Source: Novosphingobium sp. ST904
GTDB taxonomy: Bacteria; Pseudomonadota; Alphaproteobacteria; Sphingomonadales; Sphingomonadaceae
Direction of reading: 5' to 3'
NCBI RefSeq assembly: GCF_001298105.1
Contig: NZ_LGJH01000132.1
Coordinates: 1-61,515, forward strand
DNA length: 61,515 bases
Under the pieces are notes generated by a model, which saw nothing but the letters and a program-made list of their open reading frames with translations, did no database searches and had not been told where the DNA came from. Numbering within the stretch: position 1 is the first letter of the stretch; each line of letters opens with the position of its first letter. Shown piece by piece: positions 26,484-35,459 of the stretch. The position numbers and the translations under genes were made by a program.

Positions 26484-27545
26484 TCATCGCGGTTCCTCCG
26501 AAAGTTTTCCAAGTGGTTTTCCTGTACCGCTTGCGTTCTCAAACTTTAGAATGGCTGCCTTTCCAAGGCGACGGCGGTTCACCTTCGACGCGTACTTCTC
26601 CACAATCTGGAAGGTCTGGCCGGTGATGGCAGACACCTCAGCCACGGTGCAGCCAGCCTCCAAGAGGGCGATGACGGCGTTCTTGCGCAGGCCATGAGGC
26701 ACACATTCCTTGCCCTGTGCCCTTGTGAAATCCTTGATCCGTTCGCGAAGAAACGCCGCCTTCACAGGCTCGCCCTTGTCGGTGGCAATGATTGTGAAGC
26801 CGCGCTTCGGCGTGCGCGCCAACTCGGCAGCAAGATCGCGGTGCAGAGGTGGGGTAACTTCCTTTTTGGTCTTCTGCTGGATCACATGCATTTCGCCGTC
26901 CAGAATGTCGGACCATCGCATCCTCATCACGTCGCTGATGCGCTGCCCGGTGTAGTAGAGCAGATGGATAGCGAGGCGCAGGAGGTCGTCTTCAGCTCGC
27001 AAGCCTGCAAACAGGATGGGCTCCGGCCATGGGTCGTGCTCACCGATTTTGAGCGGCTTCAGGTCTTTTGCAGGATCGAGTGTCGTCTTCTCATTCTGTC
27101 TGCCCCAGGAATAGAGGTTGCGGATCAGCGAAAGGAATATGTTGTGCGCGCCAGCGCCCGTCATCCGGTTCTCAAGCATGAAACGAACGTCAGAAGGCTG
27201 CACGTCGTTGACAGGGTATTCTCCTAGCAGCTCGACGACGCGCTTGTTGGTGGTGCGATACAGGGCCTTGGTCCCCTCAGCCAGATCGGCGCGCTTTTCC
27301 ATTGAGGCTTCGTAATCCCGGACCAGATCAACGACGAGATAGCCGACCGCCTCCCGCTTGGTACGCGCGCCCTTCATGGCCGCATAGCTGTCGAAGAAGC
27401 CGGTCGTGCTCGGGTGCGGAAGGCGCACGTAAATCGCGTTGCCGTTGGCCTTCGTCTTGCCCGTGTTGAAGTAGGCGTAGACGTTGCCCTTCGAATGCAC
27501 GTATTTGACGTGCAGGAGCTTGGGATATTTAGGCGGCCTTGGCAT
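26484..27545 (-). CDS. int: Prophage tyrosine recombinase (integrase)
   Basis: The C-terminal catalytic domain has Arg in YYTGQRISDVMRMRW, the Lys in HVIQQKTKKEV, HGLRKNAVIALLEAG carrying His-x-x-Arg, a further position in ITGQTFQIVEKYA and the nucleophile Tyr in VEKYASKV. A core-binding SAM-like domain occupies residues about 65-165. The start is MPRPPKYPKL (27545), 17 bases inside the AlpA-like gene. It sits at the left end of the prophage next to kup, as expected for an integrase beside attL. The attachment core was not identified. Confidence 0.92.
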   Translation of the reverse strand: MPRPPKYPKLLHVKYVHSKGNVYAYFNTGKTKANGNAIYVRLPHPSTTGFFDSYAAMKGARTKREAVGYLVVDLVRDYEASMEKRADLAEGTKALYRTTNKRVVELLGEYPVNDVQPSDVRFMLENRMTGAGAHNIFLSLIRNLYSWGRQNEKTTLDPAKDLKPLKIGEHDPWPEPILFAGLRAEDDLLRLAIHLLYYTGQRISDVMRMRWSDILDGEMHVIQQKTKKEVTPPLHRDLAAELARTPKRGFTIIATDKGEPVKAAFLRERIKDFTRAQGKECVPHGLRKNAVIALLEAGCTVAEVSAITGQTFQIVEKYASKVNRRRLGKAAILKFENASGTGKPLGKLSEEPR

Positions 27546-27777
27546 GATCCCCCAGCGCCTTGCGGCGATACTCAGGAACCGCATCGCCTGACAGGCGGGC
27601 GAACGCCGCGTCGAGCGATTCCTTGCTCCAGTGCTCCCGGCCTCCGAACATGATGCCGGCAGGCAGGCGACCAGCGATGATCTCGCGTTCGAAAGCGGCT
27701 TCGCTCATGTCGCAATATTCAGCCGCGGTCTTGCGCTTCATCATTGCAGGCCAGCGGGCGATGCTATGGGGGGTCAT
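27529..27777 (-). CDS. AlpA/excisionase-like DNA-binding protein
   Basis: An 82-residue protein with KRKTAAEYCDMSEAAFEREI, resembling the helix-turn-helix of AlpA or phage excisionases, then ending with basic residues. It overlaps both the methyltransferase stop (ATGA at 27777) and the integrase start. Its place next to int suggests it directs excision. Confidence 0.7.
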   Translation of the reverse strand: MTPHSIARWPAMMKRKTAAEYCDMSEAAFEREIIAGRLPAGIMFGGREHWSKESLDAAFARLSGDAVPEYRRKALGDHAKAA

Positions 27778-29017
27778 GCTGCACTCCCGATGAAAAGGTT
27801 GCCTTGGCGGCTTGCCTCGTTGGCCTCGTCCTGTGCCGCCTTGATGCGTGCGGCGGCGATCGGCAGGTACTCCGCCGTCAGCTCGCAGCCGATGAATTCG
27901 AAGCCTTCCAACATGGCGGCGCGGCCCGTCGATCCGCTGCCCATGAACGGATCGAGCACCAACCCGCCCGGCGGCGTGACCAGGCGGACGAGCCAGCGCA
28001 TCAGATCGGTGGGCTTCACCGTCGGGTGCGTGTTGCGGTGCTGTGTGTCGCGGCCCTCGCTGATGCTGCTGGCCTTGCCGCTCTGCCGTTGGCGGTCTGG
28101 AATGCCACGAAAGCTTTCGGCTCAAATGCCTCCATGCCCGAGTCTCGATCAGCCTTGCTGGCCTTTGCGCAGTAGAAGAACCGGGCGGCCGTACCCGAGT
28201 CCTTGCGCGCCGGATGATCAAGCGCTGGACGCATTCCACCGAAGATGCCGTTGGGCGATTGGCGGCAATTCGCGTGCGATTTAAGGTCGCCCTGTTGGCC
28301 GGGTGCCGCTGGAAAAGCGGCCACAACTTCGTCGCTGCCGTCATGCATGACATTGGCAGGCCAGCGTCCCCGCGCATCGCCACCGCGCGGTCCCGGCGTC
28401 GCCGCAAAGTCAGCCGTGCCTCGATCGACATAGCGCTCGGTTGCGCTCGCCTCGCCTGCCCGCCCGCGCGGTACTTCGGGATCATGACGCATCGGAATGC
28501 GCCCGCACCAGCGCGCAGCGCCTCGTCAGTCGGCACCCGGCAGCCGTCGATATTGATCGCGCCGGTTCCGTGCGATTCCACATTGGCCGCGACGGTGCCG
28601 ATCAGTGGCTTGCGTGCCATGACGATGGGTTCATGCGCGGGCTTCAACGCGGTACCCCAGCCTTCACGCTCGCCCTGCAGGTTCCGGGACTTCGGGAAGC
28701 CCGAGCCATAGATCCACATAATCTGGTCGCGGATTTCGAAGCCAGCGTTCTCGATCGCGCAGGTCATGCGGTGATAGGTGCGGGCGTGGGAGAACGCGAG
28801 CAGGTGCCCGCCCGGCTTGAGCACTCGCAGCGCCGCCTTCCACATCACGACGTCGAACGCGATGCCGGTACGGTCCCAAGCCCGGCCCATGAAATCCAGC
28901 TCGTACGGCGCATCAGCGACGATGCTGTCGACCGAGCTCTCGGGCAAGCTGGCCAGCGTGTCCCGACAGTCGCCCAAGTGCAGCGTGGCTGGCCCGATCT
29001 TTTCGATGTGGGTCATG
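27774..29017 (-). CDS. Phage DNA methyltransferase, beta class (frameshifted)
   Basis: The N-terminal frame has MTHIEKIGPATLHLGDC, catalytic motif IV as DAPYELDF, and FPKSRNL. The middle, in another frame, has GRWPANVMHDGSDEV and FFYCAKASKADRD. The C-terminus, in a third frame, has HPTVKPTDLMRWLVRL and SAM-binding FMGSGSTG. The IV-before-I order is beta class (N6-adenine or N4-cytosine). Breaks at about 28470-28490 and 28086 are each repaired by one base. It is divergent from the HNH nuclease at 29079. Confidence 0.85.
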
Positions 29018-29078
29018 CTGCCTCGGCCTCCGTCCTTACGACTTGCGCCGTTAAGGAATTTCGCTCCATGTCGGGCAC

Positions 29079-29920
29079 ATGACATGGCCCTTTATTCAGA
29101 ATCAGCTCTACAGCCGACGTGCTTTCATCCACGCGAAGTTTGGCGGACAGCAGCAGGGAGGTATTTCCACTCCGCGTGACACGCCGGCGATTTTCATCTT
29201 CACCGGCCACAGAGCGAAGATCGTCGGGTACGGAGACAAGTGGATGCCTGACGGCTCCCTCCGCTACACGGGCAAAGGCCAGACTGGCGAAATGAAAATG
29301 GACAGTGGCAATCGCGCCATTCGAGATCATGTGCAAAACGGCCGCGATATCTTGATCTTCGAACAGACCAAAAAAGGCGCTGCTGTGCGTTACATTGGGC
29401 AGTTTTTCTGTGCCGGTTGGGAGACTGAGCGCCAGAAAGATAAAAATGGCGAATGGCGAAACGCCATTGTCTTCCTGCTTGTCCCTGCACATTGCATCAG
29501 CGAAAGCGAAGCGCAGGACGATGATGCGGAATCCGAAGGTCTGATAGCCGCTAACGACAACACTCTGTTGGATCTGCGGAGGAGAGCATTCGCTGCAGCT
29601 GCTCCGAGCACCAAAACCGGCCAGGCAACTCGAAGCGTGTATCGTCGCAGCGCTGAGGTAAAAAATTACGTTCTGGCGCGAGCCAATGGTACATGTGAGT
29701 GCTGTGGGTCCGAGGCGCCCTTTATAAATGCCGCGGGAAAGCCGTACCTGGAGCCCCATCACATCCGCAGGGTAGCGACGGTGGTCCCGACGACCCTCGA
29801 CATATGGCTGGCATTTGCCCAAACTGTCATCGGCAAGCCCACCATGGGATCAGCGCTAATGAGTTGAACGCCGCGATGACCAGCAAGATTGCTGCGATCG
29901 AAGCCGCACTTGGTGACTGA
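29079..29920 (+). CDS. HNH endonuclease with SRA-like N-terminal domain (frameshifted)
   Basis: Residues 20-130 (GGQQQGGISTPRDTPAIFIF, YTGKGQTGEMKMDSGNRAI, RDHVQNGRDILIFEQ) resemble the SRA-like domain of McrA-type modification-dependent nucleases; the match is by pattern only. The C-terminal HNH unit has CECCGSEAPF and LEPHHIRR, then, after a break at about 29775, DGGPDDPRHMAGICPNCHRQAHHG in another frame. One added base joins them. It is divergent from a DNA methyltransferase, so the two may form a linked modification and restriction pair. Codon use is more AT-rich than its neighbours. Confidence 0.72.
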
Positions 29921-29925
29921 AAGCC

Positions 29926-31041
29926 TCATACGATCACCGTGACCTGCTCGGCGGCGCGCGTGACCGCCGTGTAGAGCCAGTTCTTGCGGGCCTCACGGAA
30001 CGAACCGCTCTCGTCGAAGATCAGCACGTTGTCCCACTGGGAGCCCTGCGATTTGTGGCAGGTGATGGCCCACCCGAAGGTGAACTCCTGGGTGCCGCGC
30101 TTCTCCTGCCAAGGGATGTTCTGCTCGGTGCCGTTGAAGAACTCTTCGAAGACCTCGACTTTGATTGGGTCGCGCTTCTCGTCGAGCGATTCAACGGTGA
30201 CCGCCAGCTTGCCGCCCAGCGTCTCGATGGTGTCCGCCGACCAGAGGCCGCCGTTAAAGATGTTGTGCGTCTTGTCGTTGCGCAGGCAGATCAGGCGATC
30301 GCCGACGGCCGGGTGCCACGGCTTGTCCGCGCCACGCAGGCCCTTCATTTCCCGCATGCGGTGGTTGTACGACGTGCGGGTGCGGTTCAGGCCGCAGAGC
30401 AGCTGGTCGGCACCGAGTACGAGTTCGCCAAGTCCGTCACGGCCCAGCGCGCGGCTCGTCGTGATGAGGCTATCGCCGTAGCGGCCCGGCGCCAGGCGCT
30501 TGCCCTCGCGGATCTCCATCGACATGCGAATGATAGGGTTGTCCTGAGCCTGGCGGTGCACCTCAGTCAGCATCGCGTCCGGCTCGGCGTTGATGAAGAA
30601 GCCCTCGCCCTTCACCGGCGGCAGCTGGGCGGGATCGCCCAGCACAAGAATGCGGGTGCCGAAGCTGAGCAGGTCGCGCGCCAAGTCCTCGCCTACCATG
30701 GACACCTCGTCCACGATCAGCAGGGCGGCATCGGCCAGCGCGCTTTGATCGTTCAGCTTGAACTCGGCGATCCCGGTGCGATCGTCCACTTCGACCTGAT
30801 AGATCAGGGAATGGATCGTCGAGGCGCCCTCGCAGCCTTTCTTGCGCAGGACCAGGGCGGCCTTGCCAGTGAATGTGGCATAGAGCACCTTGCCCTTGAC
30901 GCTCCCAGCGAGTTCCTTGGCGAGCGTCGTCTTGCCCGTGCCCGCGTAGCCGAACAGGCGATAGACCTGCGCGCCTTTGGGATCGGCTAGCCAGCCACGC
31001 ACGGAGCGAATGGCGGCATCCTGTTGCGGGGACCAGCTCAT
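29926..31041 (-). CDS. Phage SF1B DNA helicase (Dda/RecD-like)
   Basis: Walker A FGYAGTGKTTLAKELAG at about residue 30, Walker B LLIVDEVSMVGEDLARDLL, motif III as LVLGDPAQLPP, and the late motif FGWAITCHKSQGSQWDNV followed by YTAVTRAAEQVTVI. This is the RecD/Dda arrangement in a single 371-residue protein. It probably unwinds DNA during phage replication or recombination. It is the last gene of the leftward early operon and overlaps the NinB-like gene (ATGA). Confidence 0.88.
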   Translation of the reverse strand: MSWSPQQDAAIRSVRGWLADPKGAQVYRLFGYAGTGKTTLAKELAGSVKGKVLYATFTGKAALVLRKKGCEGASTIHSLIYQVEVDDRTGIAEFKLNDQSALADAALLIVDEVSMVGEDLARDLLSFGTRILVLGDPAQLPPVKGEGFFINAEPDAMLTEVHRQAQDNPIIRMSMEIREGKRLAPGRYGDSLITTSRALGRDGLGELVLGADQLLCGLNRTRTSYNHRMREMKGLRGADKPWHPAVGDRLICLRNDKTHNIFNGGLWSADTIETLGGKLAVTVESLDEKRDPIKVEVFEEFFNGTEQNIPWQEKRGTQEFTFGWAITCHKSQGSQWDNVLIFDESGSFREARKNWLYTAVTRAAEQVTVIV

Positions 31042-31445
31042 GCGACTTTCCTCTCGATAGGATCGGTAAACTGGATGCCGTGTTCTGCAGCGAAGCAGTG
31101 GATCGCCTCGATCAGATCCGAGAACTCGGCCTTGCTGAGGCGGCTCGACTTGAACCCGAGAGGGATCACGCCCTGCCCGTCGAGCGTCGGCTCGAAGGTG
31201 CAGGTGAACCCGGCGGCGTTCATGAAGAGCGCCTTCCAGACTTCCGTGGTCAGGACGCGGCCCTGCGGCTTGGCTCGGGCGATGTCGGACAACATTGCCC
31301 AGAGCTTTGCGTTTTGGTCGCTAGTTCGCGCTGCTTCCTTGATGTTGACCACGGCACCGGCGGGCGCAGCGTCGATCAGCCGGTGAGCAAGTGCGCGCAC
31401 TGAAGGGTTGGCGAGCGTGACCGTCTGGCCGCCTTGCTTAGCCAT
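31038..31445 (-). CDS. NinB-like recombination protein
   Basis: A 135-residue protein with DQNAKLWAMLSDIA, VWKALFMNAAG and LGFKSSRLSKAEFSDLIEAI, the NinB (lambda Orf) family signature. This family binds single-stranded DNA and helps RecA or annealing proteins load. It sits between the DUF968 nuclease and the helicase, with short overlaps on both sides. Confidence 0.85.
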   Translation of the reverse strand: MAKQGGQTVTLANPSVRALAHRLIDAAPAGAVVNIKEAARTSDQNAKLWAMLSDIARAKPQGRVLTTEVWKALFMNAAGFTCTFEPTLDGQGVIPLGFKSSRLSKAEFSDLIEAIHCFAAEHGIQFTDPIERKVA

Positions 31446-31824
31446 TGCGAACCTCCCTGATCTGCTGGCGGCGCGGCGAGGCGTCGCACAGGCTTTCGAT
31501 GAGCTGGTCTACCGTCTGGCCGGATGCGACCTGGTAGGCGCGCCAGAATGACTGCTCGCCGATCTGGTGCTGCTGCTGGTGGTGTCCGATGAAGTCGAGG
31601 TCACGGCCGCACAGCGGAACTGCACGCCAATCGTCGGGCTTCTGGGACATGCCCGCCCCGCTTCCGTTGCGGACGTGTGCCGCCTCGATCGGCGCGCGCT
31701 GGCAGCCGGGCCAAGCGCAGTGGAAGGACCGGACGAACGCAAGGTGCGCCTGAGACTTCCAGCGGCTTTCGCGCTTTTCCTTCTTGGGCGCGGGCTCTTT
31801 GAACTTGCGGGGTGGGAGCGCCAT
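31438..31824 (-). CDS. DUF968/Ref-like HNH nuclease
   Basis: After a basic N-terminus, FVRSFHCAWPGCQRAPIEAA with HVRNGSGAGMSQKPDDWRAV and GHHQQQHQIGEQSFW form the DUF968 HNH-type fold with its Cys pair and His residues. Proteins of this kind (Ref, lambda NinG neighbours) act in phage recombination. The ATG at 31824 follows the upstream stop at once and gives the family N-terminus. Confidence 0.78.
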   Translation of the reverse strand: MALPPRKFKEPAPKKEKRESRWKSQAHLAFVRSFHCAWPGCQRAPIEAAHVRNGSGAGMSQKPDDWRAVPLCGRDLDFIGHHQQQHQIGEQSFWRAYQVASGQTVDQLIESLCDASPRRQQIREVRNG

Positions 31825-31826
31825 AT

Positions 31827-32222
31827 TCAGGCCTCCGCGATTTCTGCGGCGGTTGCGCGGCGGAAGCCTTTGCAATCAAACCGCATGTCATCGTCAGTGG
31901 TCCAGCCATCGCCCTTACGGTAATCGCCGGTGACGCCCTCCACGACCCACCATCCTTCACCCGGGCAATCGATCAGGTCCTGCACCGTGTAGTCGAGGAA
32001 CCCCCCATAGCTGCTCTCGTAGCTTGCCGCTCCGGTGACACCATCGACACCGCCGATCACCATGCAGGTTTCGATGGTGTGGAAAGGCCAATGCGGAAGA
32101 GTCTGGTCCGCATTGTCGTGGGCAAGAACTTCGATGAGAACGTCTTCCGGGGAACCGAAGTCGAACTTCTCTGGTTCGTCATTGCGCTCAGACGCGGCAA
32201 TCAGCACAGCGCCCAGCATCAC
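31827..32222 (-). CDS. Hypothetical phage early protein
   Basis: A 131-residue acidic protein rich in Trp, Gly and Asp (SSYGGFLDYTVQDLIDCPGE, GEGWWVVEGVTGDYRKGDGW). No family recognised. Its start overlaps the SSB stop (ATGA), so it is expressed with the early recombination operon. Confidence 0.65.
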   Translation of the reverse strand: MMLGAVLIAASERNDEPEKFDFGSPEDVLIEVLAHDNADQTLPHWPFHTIETCMVIGGVDGVTGAASYESSYGGFLDYTVQDLIDCPGEGWWVVEGVTGDYRKGDGWTTDDDMRFDCKGFRRATAAEIAEA

Positions 32223-32830
32223 CAGATGCTCCGATCGGTAATGAACGGGATGTCGTCGTCGAGATCGTCCCCGAAGCCGCCATCGTTGCCCCAGTTGCTT
32301 GCGGCCGATCCACGGCTGCCATCGCCGCCATCCTGCCAGCCACCACGACCGGAGTTGTAAACCTCCTTGTCGCCCGACTGGCGGCCCCAGTTGCCACCGG
32401 TGCGCTGCCCGCCACGGTCATTGCCCTCGCGCTGGCCGTTGCCGCGCTGCTGGCGGCCGCCCTGCCCTTCGCCGTCGCCGCGCGGGCTATCCAGCAGGAC
32501 GACCTTGCCGCCGATCCCGCCCACGGCGATTTCGGTCGAGTAACGGTCATTTCCCGCCTGGTCGGTCCATTTTCTGGTTCTCAACTGACCTTCGAGGTAC
32601 AGCTTCGATCCCTTGCGGGTGTACTGTTCAATGACGCCGACCAAGCCCTCCGACTGGATCACGACCGAGTGGTAATCGACGCGCTCCTTGCGCTCCCCGG
32701 ACTGTTTGTCGCGCCAGCTCTCGTTCGTGGCGATGCGGAGGTTGGCGATACGGCCACCAGACTGGAAGGATTTCACCTCCGCGTCGGCGCACATATTGCC
32801 AAGCAAAATTACCTTGTTGACGCTGGCCAT
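32219..32830 (-). CDS. ssb: Single-stranded DNA-binding protein
   Basis: The OB-fold starts ASVNKVILLGNMCADAEVK and includes ATNESWRDKQSGE and GSKLYLEGQLRTRKW. A Gly/Arg/Gln-rich linker follows, and DDDIPF appears near the end, the conserved SSB tip that recruits repair and replication proteins. Unusually, the tip is extended by seven residues (ITDRSIW) after DDDIPF. At 203 residues it is slightly long for the family. Confidence 0.93.
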   Translation of the reverse strand: MASVNKVILLGNMCADAEVKSFQSGGRIANLRIATNESWRDKQSGERKERVDYHSVVIQSEGLVGVIEQYTRKGSKLYLEGQLRTRKWTDQAGNDRYSTEIAVGGIGGKVVLLDSPRGDGEGQGGRQQRGNGQREGNDRGGQRTGGNWGRQSGDKEVYNSGRGGWQDGGDGSRGSAASNWGNDGGFGDDLDDDIPFITDRSIW

Positions 32831-32831
32831 A

Positions 32832-33317
32832 TCAGGCTGCCTTCCATGTTTCGTTTCGACGAATGCGATTGATGTTGTCGGACGAGACGCCGTACCTCGC
32901 GGCGAGCGCTCGGGCTGGTTCGGTCGAGGCGCGGATCGCGCGCACCTGATCCCAATTCAGCTTCGCAGCCGGACCATTCTCGCCCTTGCGGGGATTGAGC
33001 CTTTCGCCTCGCGCTGTCCGACCCTTGCGCATGCAGTCCTGCATGTTCTCAAGCCGGGTTCCGAGAAACAGGTGGTCCGGGTTCACGCAGGCGCGATTGT
33101 CGCACCGATGGCAGACATCCAACCGACCGGGGTGCTCATGATTGAAGAGGATGTACGCCGCGCGATGGGCGCATTCCGTCTTCCCATTCAGGTTGAACGA
33201 GCCGTATCCATTACCCTTCCCGCTGCCGCACCAGATCCAGCACCCATCGCGTGTGATCGTGGTCTGATCGACGAGTGCGAGGAATCGGGTCACGATGTGG
33301 CCGGGATAACCAGGCAT
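32832..33317 (-). CDS. HNH endonuclease (homing-type, HNH_3)
   Basis: The domain has GCWIWCGSGKGNGYGSFN, HRAAYILFNHE, VCHRCDNRACVNPDHLFLGT and RLENMQDCMRKGR, the NUMOD/HNH_3 pattern seen in free-standing phage homing nucleases. A C-terminal helix-turn-helix (KLNWDQVRAIR to ARYGVSSDNINRIRRNETW) likely gives target specificity. It sits two bases away from ssb inside the early operon and looks inserted. Confidence 0.82.
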   Translation of the reverse strand: MPGYPGHIVTRFLALVDQTTITRDGCWIWCGSGKGNGYGSFNLNGKTECAHRAAYILFNHEHPGRLDVCHRCDNRACVNPDHLFLGTRLENMQDCMRKGRTARGERLNPRKGENGPAAKLNWDQVRAIRASTEPARALAARYGVSSDNINRIRRNETWKAA

Positions 33318-33319
33318 GG

Positions 33320-34309
33320 TCAGACCACCTTCTCTTCACGGATGACGAAACCGGGGATTCCGCGCACGCGGGTCGCCTCAACGCGGGCGTCACGGCTTGC
33401 CCAGCGCTGGATCAGACCGTGGAATTCGGCCATGAACTCGGGGTTCTGCTTGTAGTGGCCGTAGGCGAGCGCCCAGCTGTTCGGGGCGTCGATCAGATCG
33501 GCATGCCAGACCGAACGGAGAGTCATGGCGCGCTGGCCCTCGCCAGCATCGACGCGGACCTTCTCCTTCGCGACGCCCTCAGCTTCACGCAGCAGGGCCT
33601 TGGCCCCGGCGAGGGCGTCTTCGGCTCGGTCCATGACGGCGAGGTCCGTGGCCTCCTTTGCCTCGGCACGGAGGGTCATAGCCTCCTGCGCAGCAACTAG
33701 AGCGGCATCGGCGGTAGCTTTCTCGCGCGCCTTGCGCTCGTCCTCGGCCTTCTGCAGCCAGGCGGCGGACAGGCGACCGGTCGCGGCGATGGCCTTCGTC
33801 AGCTTGCCGTCCGGTGTGCCCTTGAGACCGCTGGCGACGTAGCCGTTCTGCCATGCCTGGATTTCGGCAATAGCCTCGTTGTGAGGCTTCTTCTCGGTGG
33901 TGGCGTTGTCCTTCACCAGTGCAACGGCGGTCTGCATGTCGCGGTGCAGCTTGCCAACGGCAGCGGCCTGACCATCGTTCTCGATCGCCGCGCCGTCCGC
34001 CCAATTCGTGGCCTCGGTCAGCAGGTCGGCAACATGGGTGTCGATCGCGGCGCGGCCATCAGCCTTCGGTGCCGGAGTTTCCTCGGGGGGATTGTTCCCA
34101 CCGATCACGGCGCGCGGGTTGGCATCATTGCCATCACCCGGCGCGTTCGCATCGGCCTCAGCGGTCAGGCGATCAACGTGCTCCTGAAGAGCGTCGATTT
34201 CGGCCTTCCGCTCCGGCTCGTCGCGAACCAGCTTGTTCAGCGCGTTCTTCGCGTAGGGGAGCGGCATGGAGGCGATCTCTTTGTCGCCCTTGCTCGACTT
34301 GTACATCAT
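33320..34309 (-). CDS. Hypothetical phage protein, coiled-coil
   Basis: A 329-residue charged protein with Ala/Glu/Lys-rich heptad-like stretches (residues about 165-245, e.g. RKAREKATADAALVAAQEAM). ANPRAVIGGNNPPEETPAP is a short motif found in several alphaproteobacterial phage early proteins. No catalytic motif seen. It lies between the Rad52-like annealing protein and the HNH gene, so a part in recombination or DNA handling is plausible. Confidence 0.65.
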   Translation of the reverse strand: MMYKSSKGDKEIASMPLPYAKNALNKLVRDEPERKAEIDALQEHVDRLTAEADANAPGDGNDANPRAVIGGNNPPEETPAPKADGRAAIDTHVADLLTEATNWADGAAIENDGQAAAVGKLHRDMQTAVALVKDNATTEKKPHNEAIAEIQAWQNGYVASGLKGTPDGKLTKAIAATGRLSAAWLQKAEDERKAREKATADAALVAAQEAMTLRAEAKEATDLAVMDRAEDALAGAKALLREAEGVAKEKVRVDAGEGQRAMTLRSVWHADLIDAPNSWALAYGHYKQNPEFMAEFHGLIQRWASRDARVEATRVRGIPGFVIREEKVV

Positions 34310-34323
34310 GGTTCGGTCGCCTC

Positions 34324-35100
34324 TCAGTAAGGGATTTCGTCGTCGGCAAGGTCGGTGCCGGTGGCGGTGCGGTTGGTTTCGGCCTTCGCCGCTTCGGCAA
34401 GACGCTGTTCGAGGCGATCGATCACCTCGTTGTATTGACGGCTGTTGAGCTGGCGCAGGTCCTTGACCTTGTAGTGGTCAACCAGCGCGCCGGGGTTCGT
34501 GCTGGTGGCCTTCATCAGGTTGGCCAGCTTCGCCCAAGCGGCGTCAGGCATACCTTGCTCGCGCGCTTCGCTATCGCGACTGCCGGGCTGCTGCTTGCTG
34601 CCCTCGTCAGCATGCTCGCCGTCGTCGCCGTGGAGGTCGCCCTTGTGCCAAAGGTCCAGCGCGGCGCCGAAGCGCATGGCGGCATTGCGGAGCGCATCGC
34701 CGATAGCTTCCTTGATGGCGTTGCCGCCCTGCTTGCCGTCGGCATCGCCGTATCCGAGACGGGTTACGCCCAGCACGGTCAGCCTGATCCAGAGGCCGCC
34801 GTTGCGGTCCAGTGCCGGGAGGCCATCCTGCCCGAACGCAACCGGCTCCCAGAACCATTCCGGGTCAGTGTCGAGCAGGCGGTGCGTCAGCGCGGCATGG
34901 CCCACGTAATCGAGGTGCACCGCGTCCTTGTGGTGGTGGTTGCCGCATTCCTTGCAGTTCCACACCATCAGGTTCTTGTTGGTCTTGCGCGCGTCGATCT
35001 GCGCCCGCGTTTCCTTGGGCAGCTTCGAAATGTGATCAGCCGAGAACGGCTCGCGCAGCTTGGCCAGCGGCGACGGCTCAATGTTGGAAATCGCGTTCAT
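34324..35100 (-). CDS. Rad52/Erf-like single-strand annealing protein
   Basis: The N-terminal half has PKETRAQIDARKTNK and a zinc-like CKECGNHHH, followed by WEPVAFGQDGLP, LTVLGVTRLGYGDADGKQGG and NAIKEAIGDALRNAAMRFGA, the helix typical of Rad52-like phage annealing proteins. The C-terminus is linker-like and ends LADDEIPY, resembling the SSB C-terminal tip. It probably binds SSB-coated DNA and pairs strands in phage recombination. Confidence 0.75.
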   Translation of the reverse strand: MNAISNIEPSPLAKLREPFSADHISKLPKETRAQIDARKTNKNLMVWNCKECGNHHHKDAVHLDYVGHAALTHRLLDTDPEWFWEPVAFGQDGLPALDRNGGLWIRLTVLGVTRLGYGDADGKQGGNAIKEAIGDALRNAAMRFGAALDLWHKGDLHGDDGEHADEGSKQQPGSRDSEAREQGMPDAAWAKLANLMKATSTNPGALVDHYKVKDLRQLNSRQYNEVIDRLEQRLAEAAKAETNRTATGTDLADDEIPY

Positions 35101-35113
35101 GTGCGTGTCCTTC

Positions 35114-35218
35114 TCAGTGCCAGGCCATCAGGTGCGCCCAGAGAGCGCCGAGGCTGGCAGAAACGGTTAGGATGAAGGCGAGCATCGCCATGTCTCGAAG
35201 GGGCGAGCGGGTGAGCAT
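35114..35218 (-). CDS. Small one-helix membrane peptide
   Basis: A 34-residue peptide, MLTRSPLRDMAMLAFILTV then SASLGALWAHLMAWH, with one membrane segment. The ATG at 35218 has a strong GGGAGGG site and overlaps the apparent stop (TAATG) of the upstream membrane protein once its frame is corrected. Function unknown. Confidence 0.55.
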   Translation of the reverse strand: MLTRSPLRDMAMLAFILTVSASLGALWAHLMAWH

Positions 35219-35459
35219 TATTCGCCCTCCCCGCTCGCCGGCGACCCGACGGGCGGGAGGCGGAAACGATGAGTGCGTAGCAAGCGGCGGCGGCTGCAAA
35301 GCAGACGAAAATCGCGCCGCCAATCGCCAGAACCGTAAACCAGGGCGAGAGCACAACCTCCCGCGTCTGGTGATCGGTTTCCATGAGCCATGAAGCCCAT
35401 GCATCGACACCGAAGAGCATTGCGGTGCAGAGGATAGTGGCGAAAGCTATGCGGGCCAT
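35218..35459 (-). CDS. Small two-helix membrane protein (probable frameshift near end)
   Basis: From the ATG at 35459: MARIAFATILCTAMLFGVDA and SPWFTVLAIGGAIFVCFAAA give two membrane segments. After LIVSASRP the given frame reads into an odd Arg-rich tail. With one base added at about 35250 it would end PVGSPASGEGE and stop at the TAATG shared with the next small gene. The start overlaps the upstream gene's stop (TGATG). Confidence 0.55.

Noticed and set aside
26402..26484. tRNA gene or attL core next to the integrase
   Set aside because: No tRNA fold is evident in the short kup-int gap, and without the right prophage end no repeated core can be identified.
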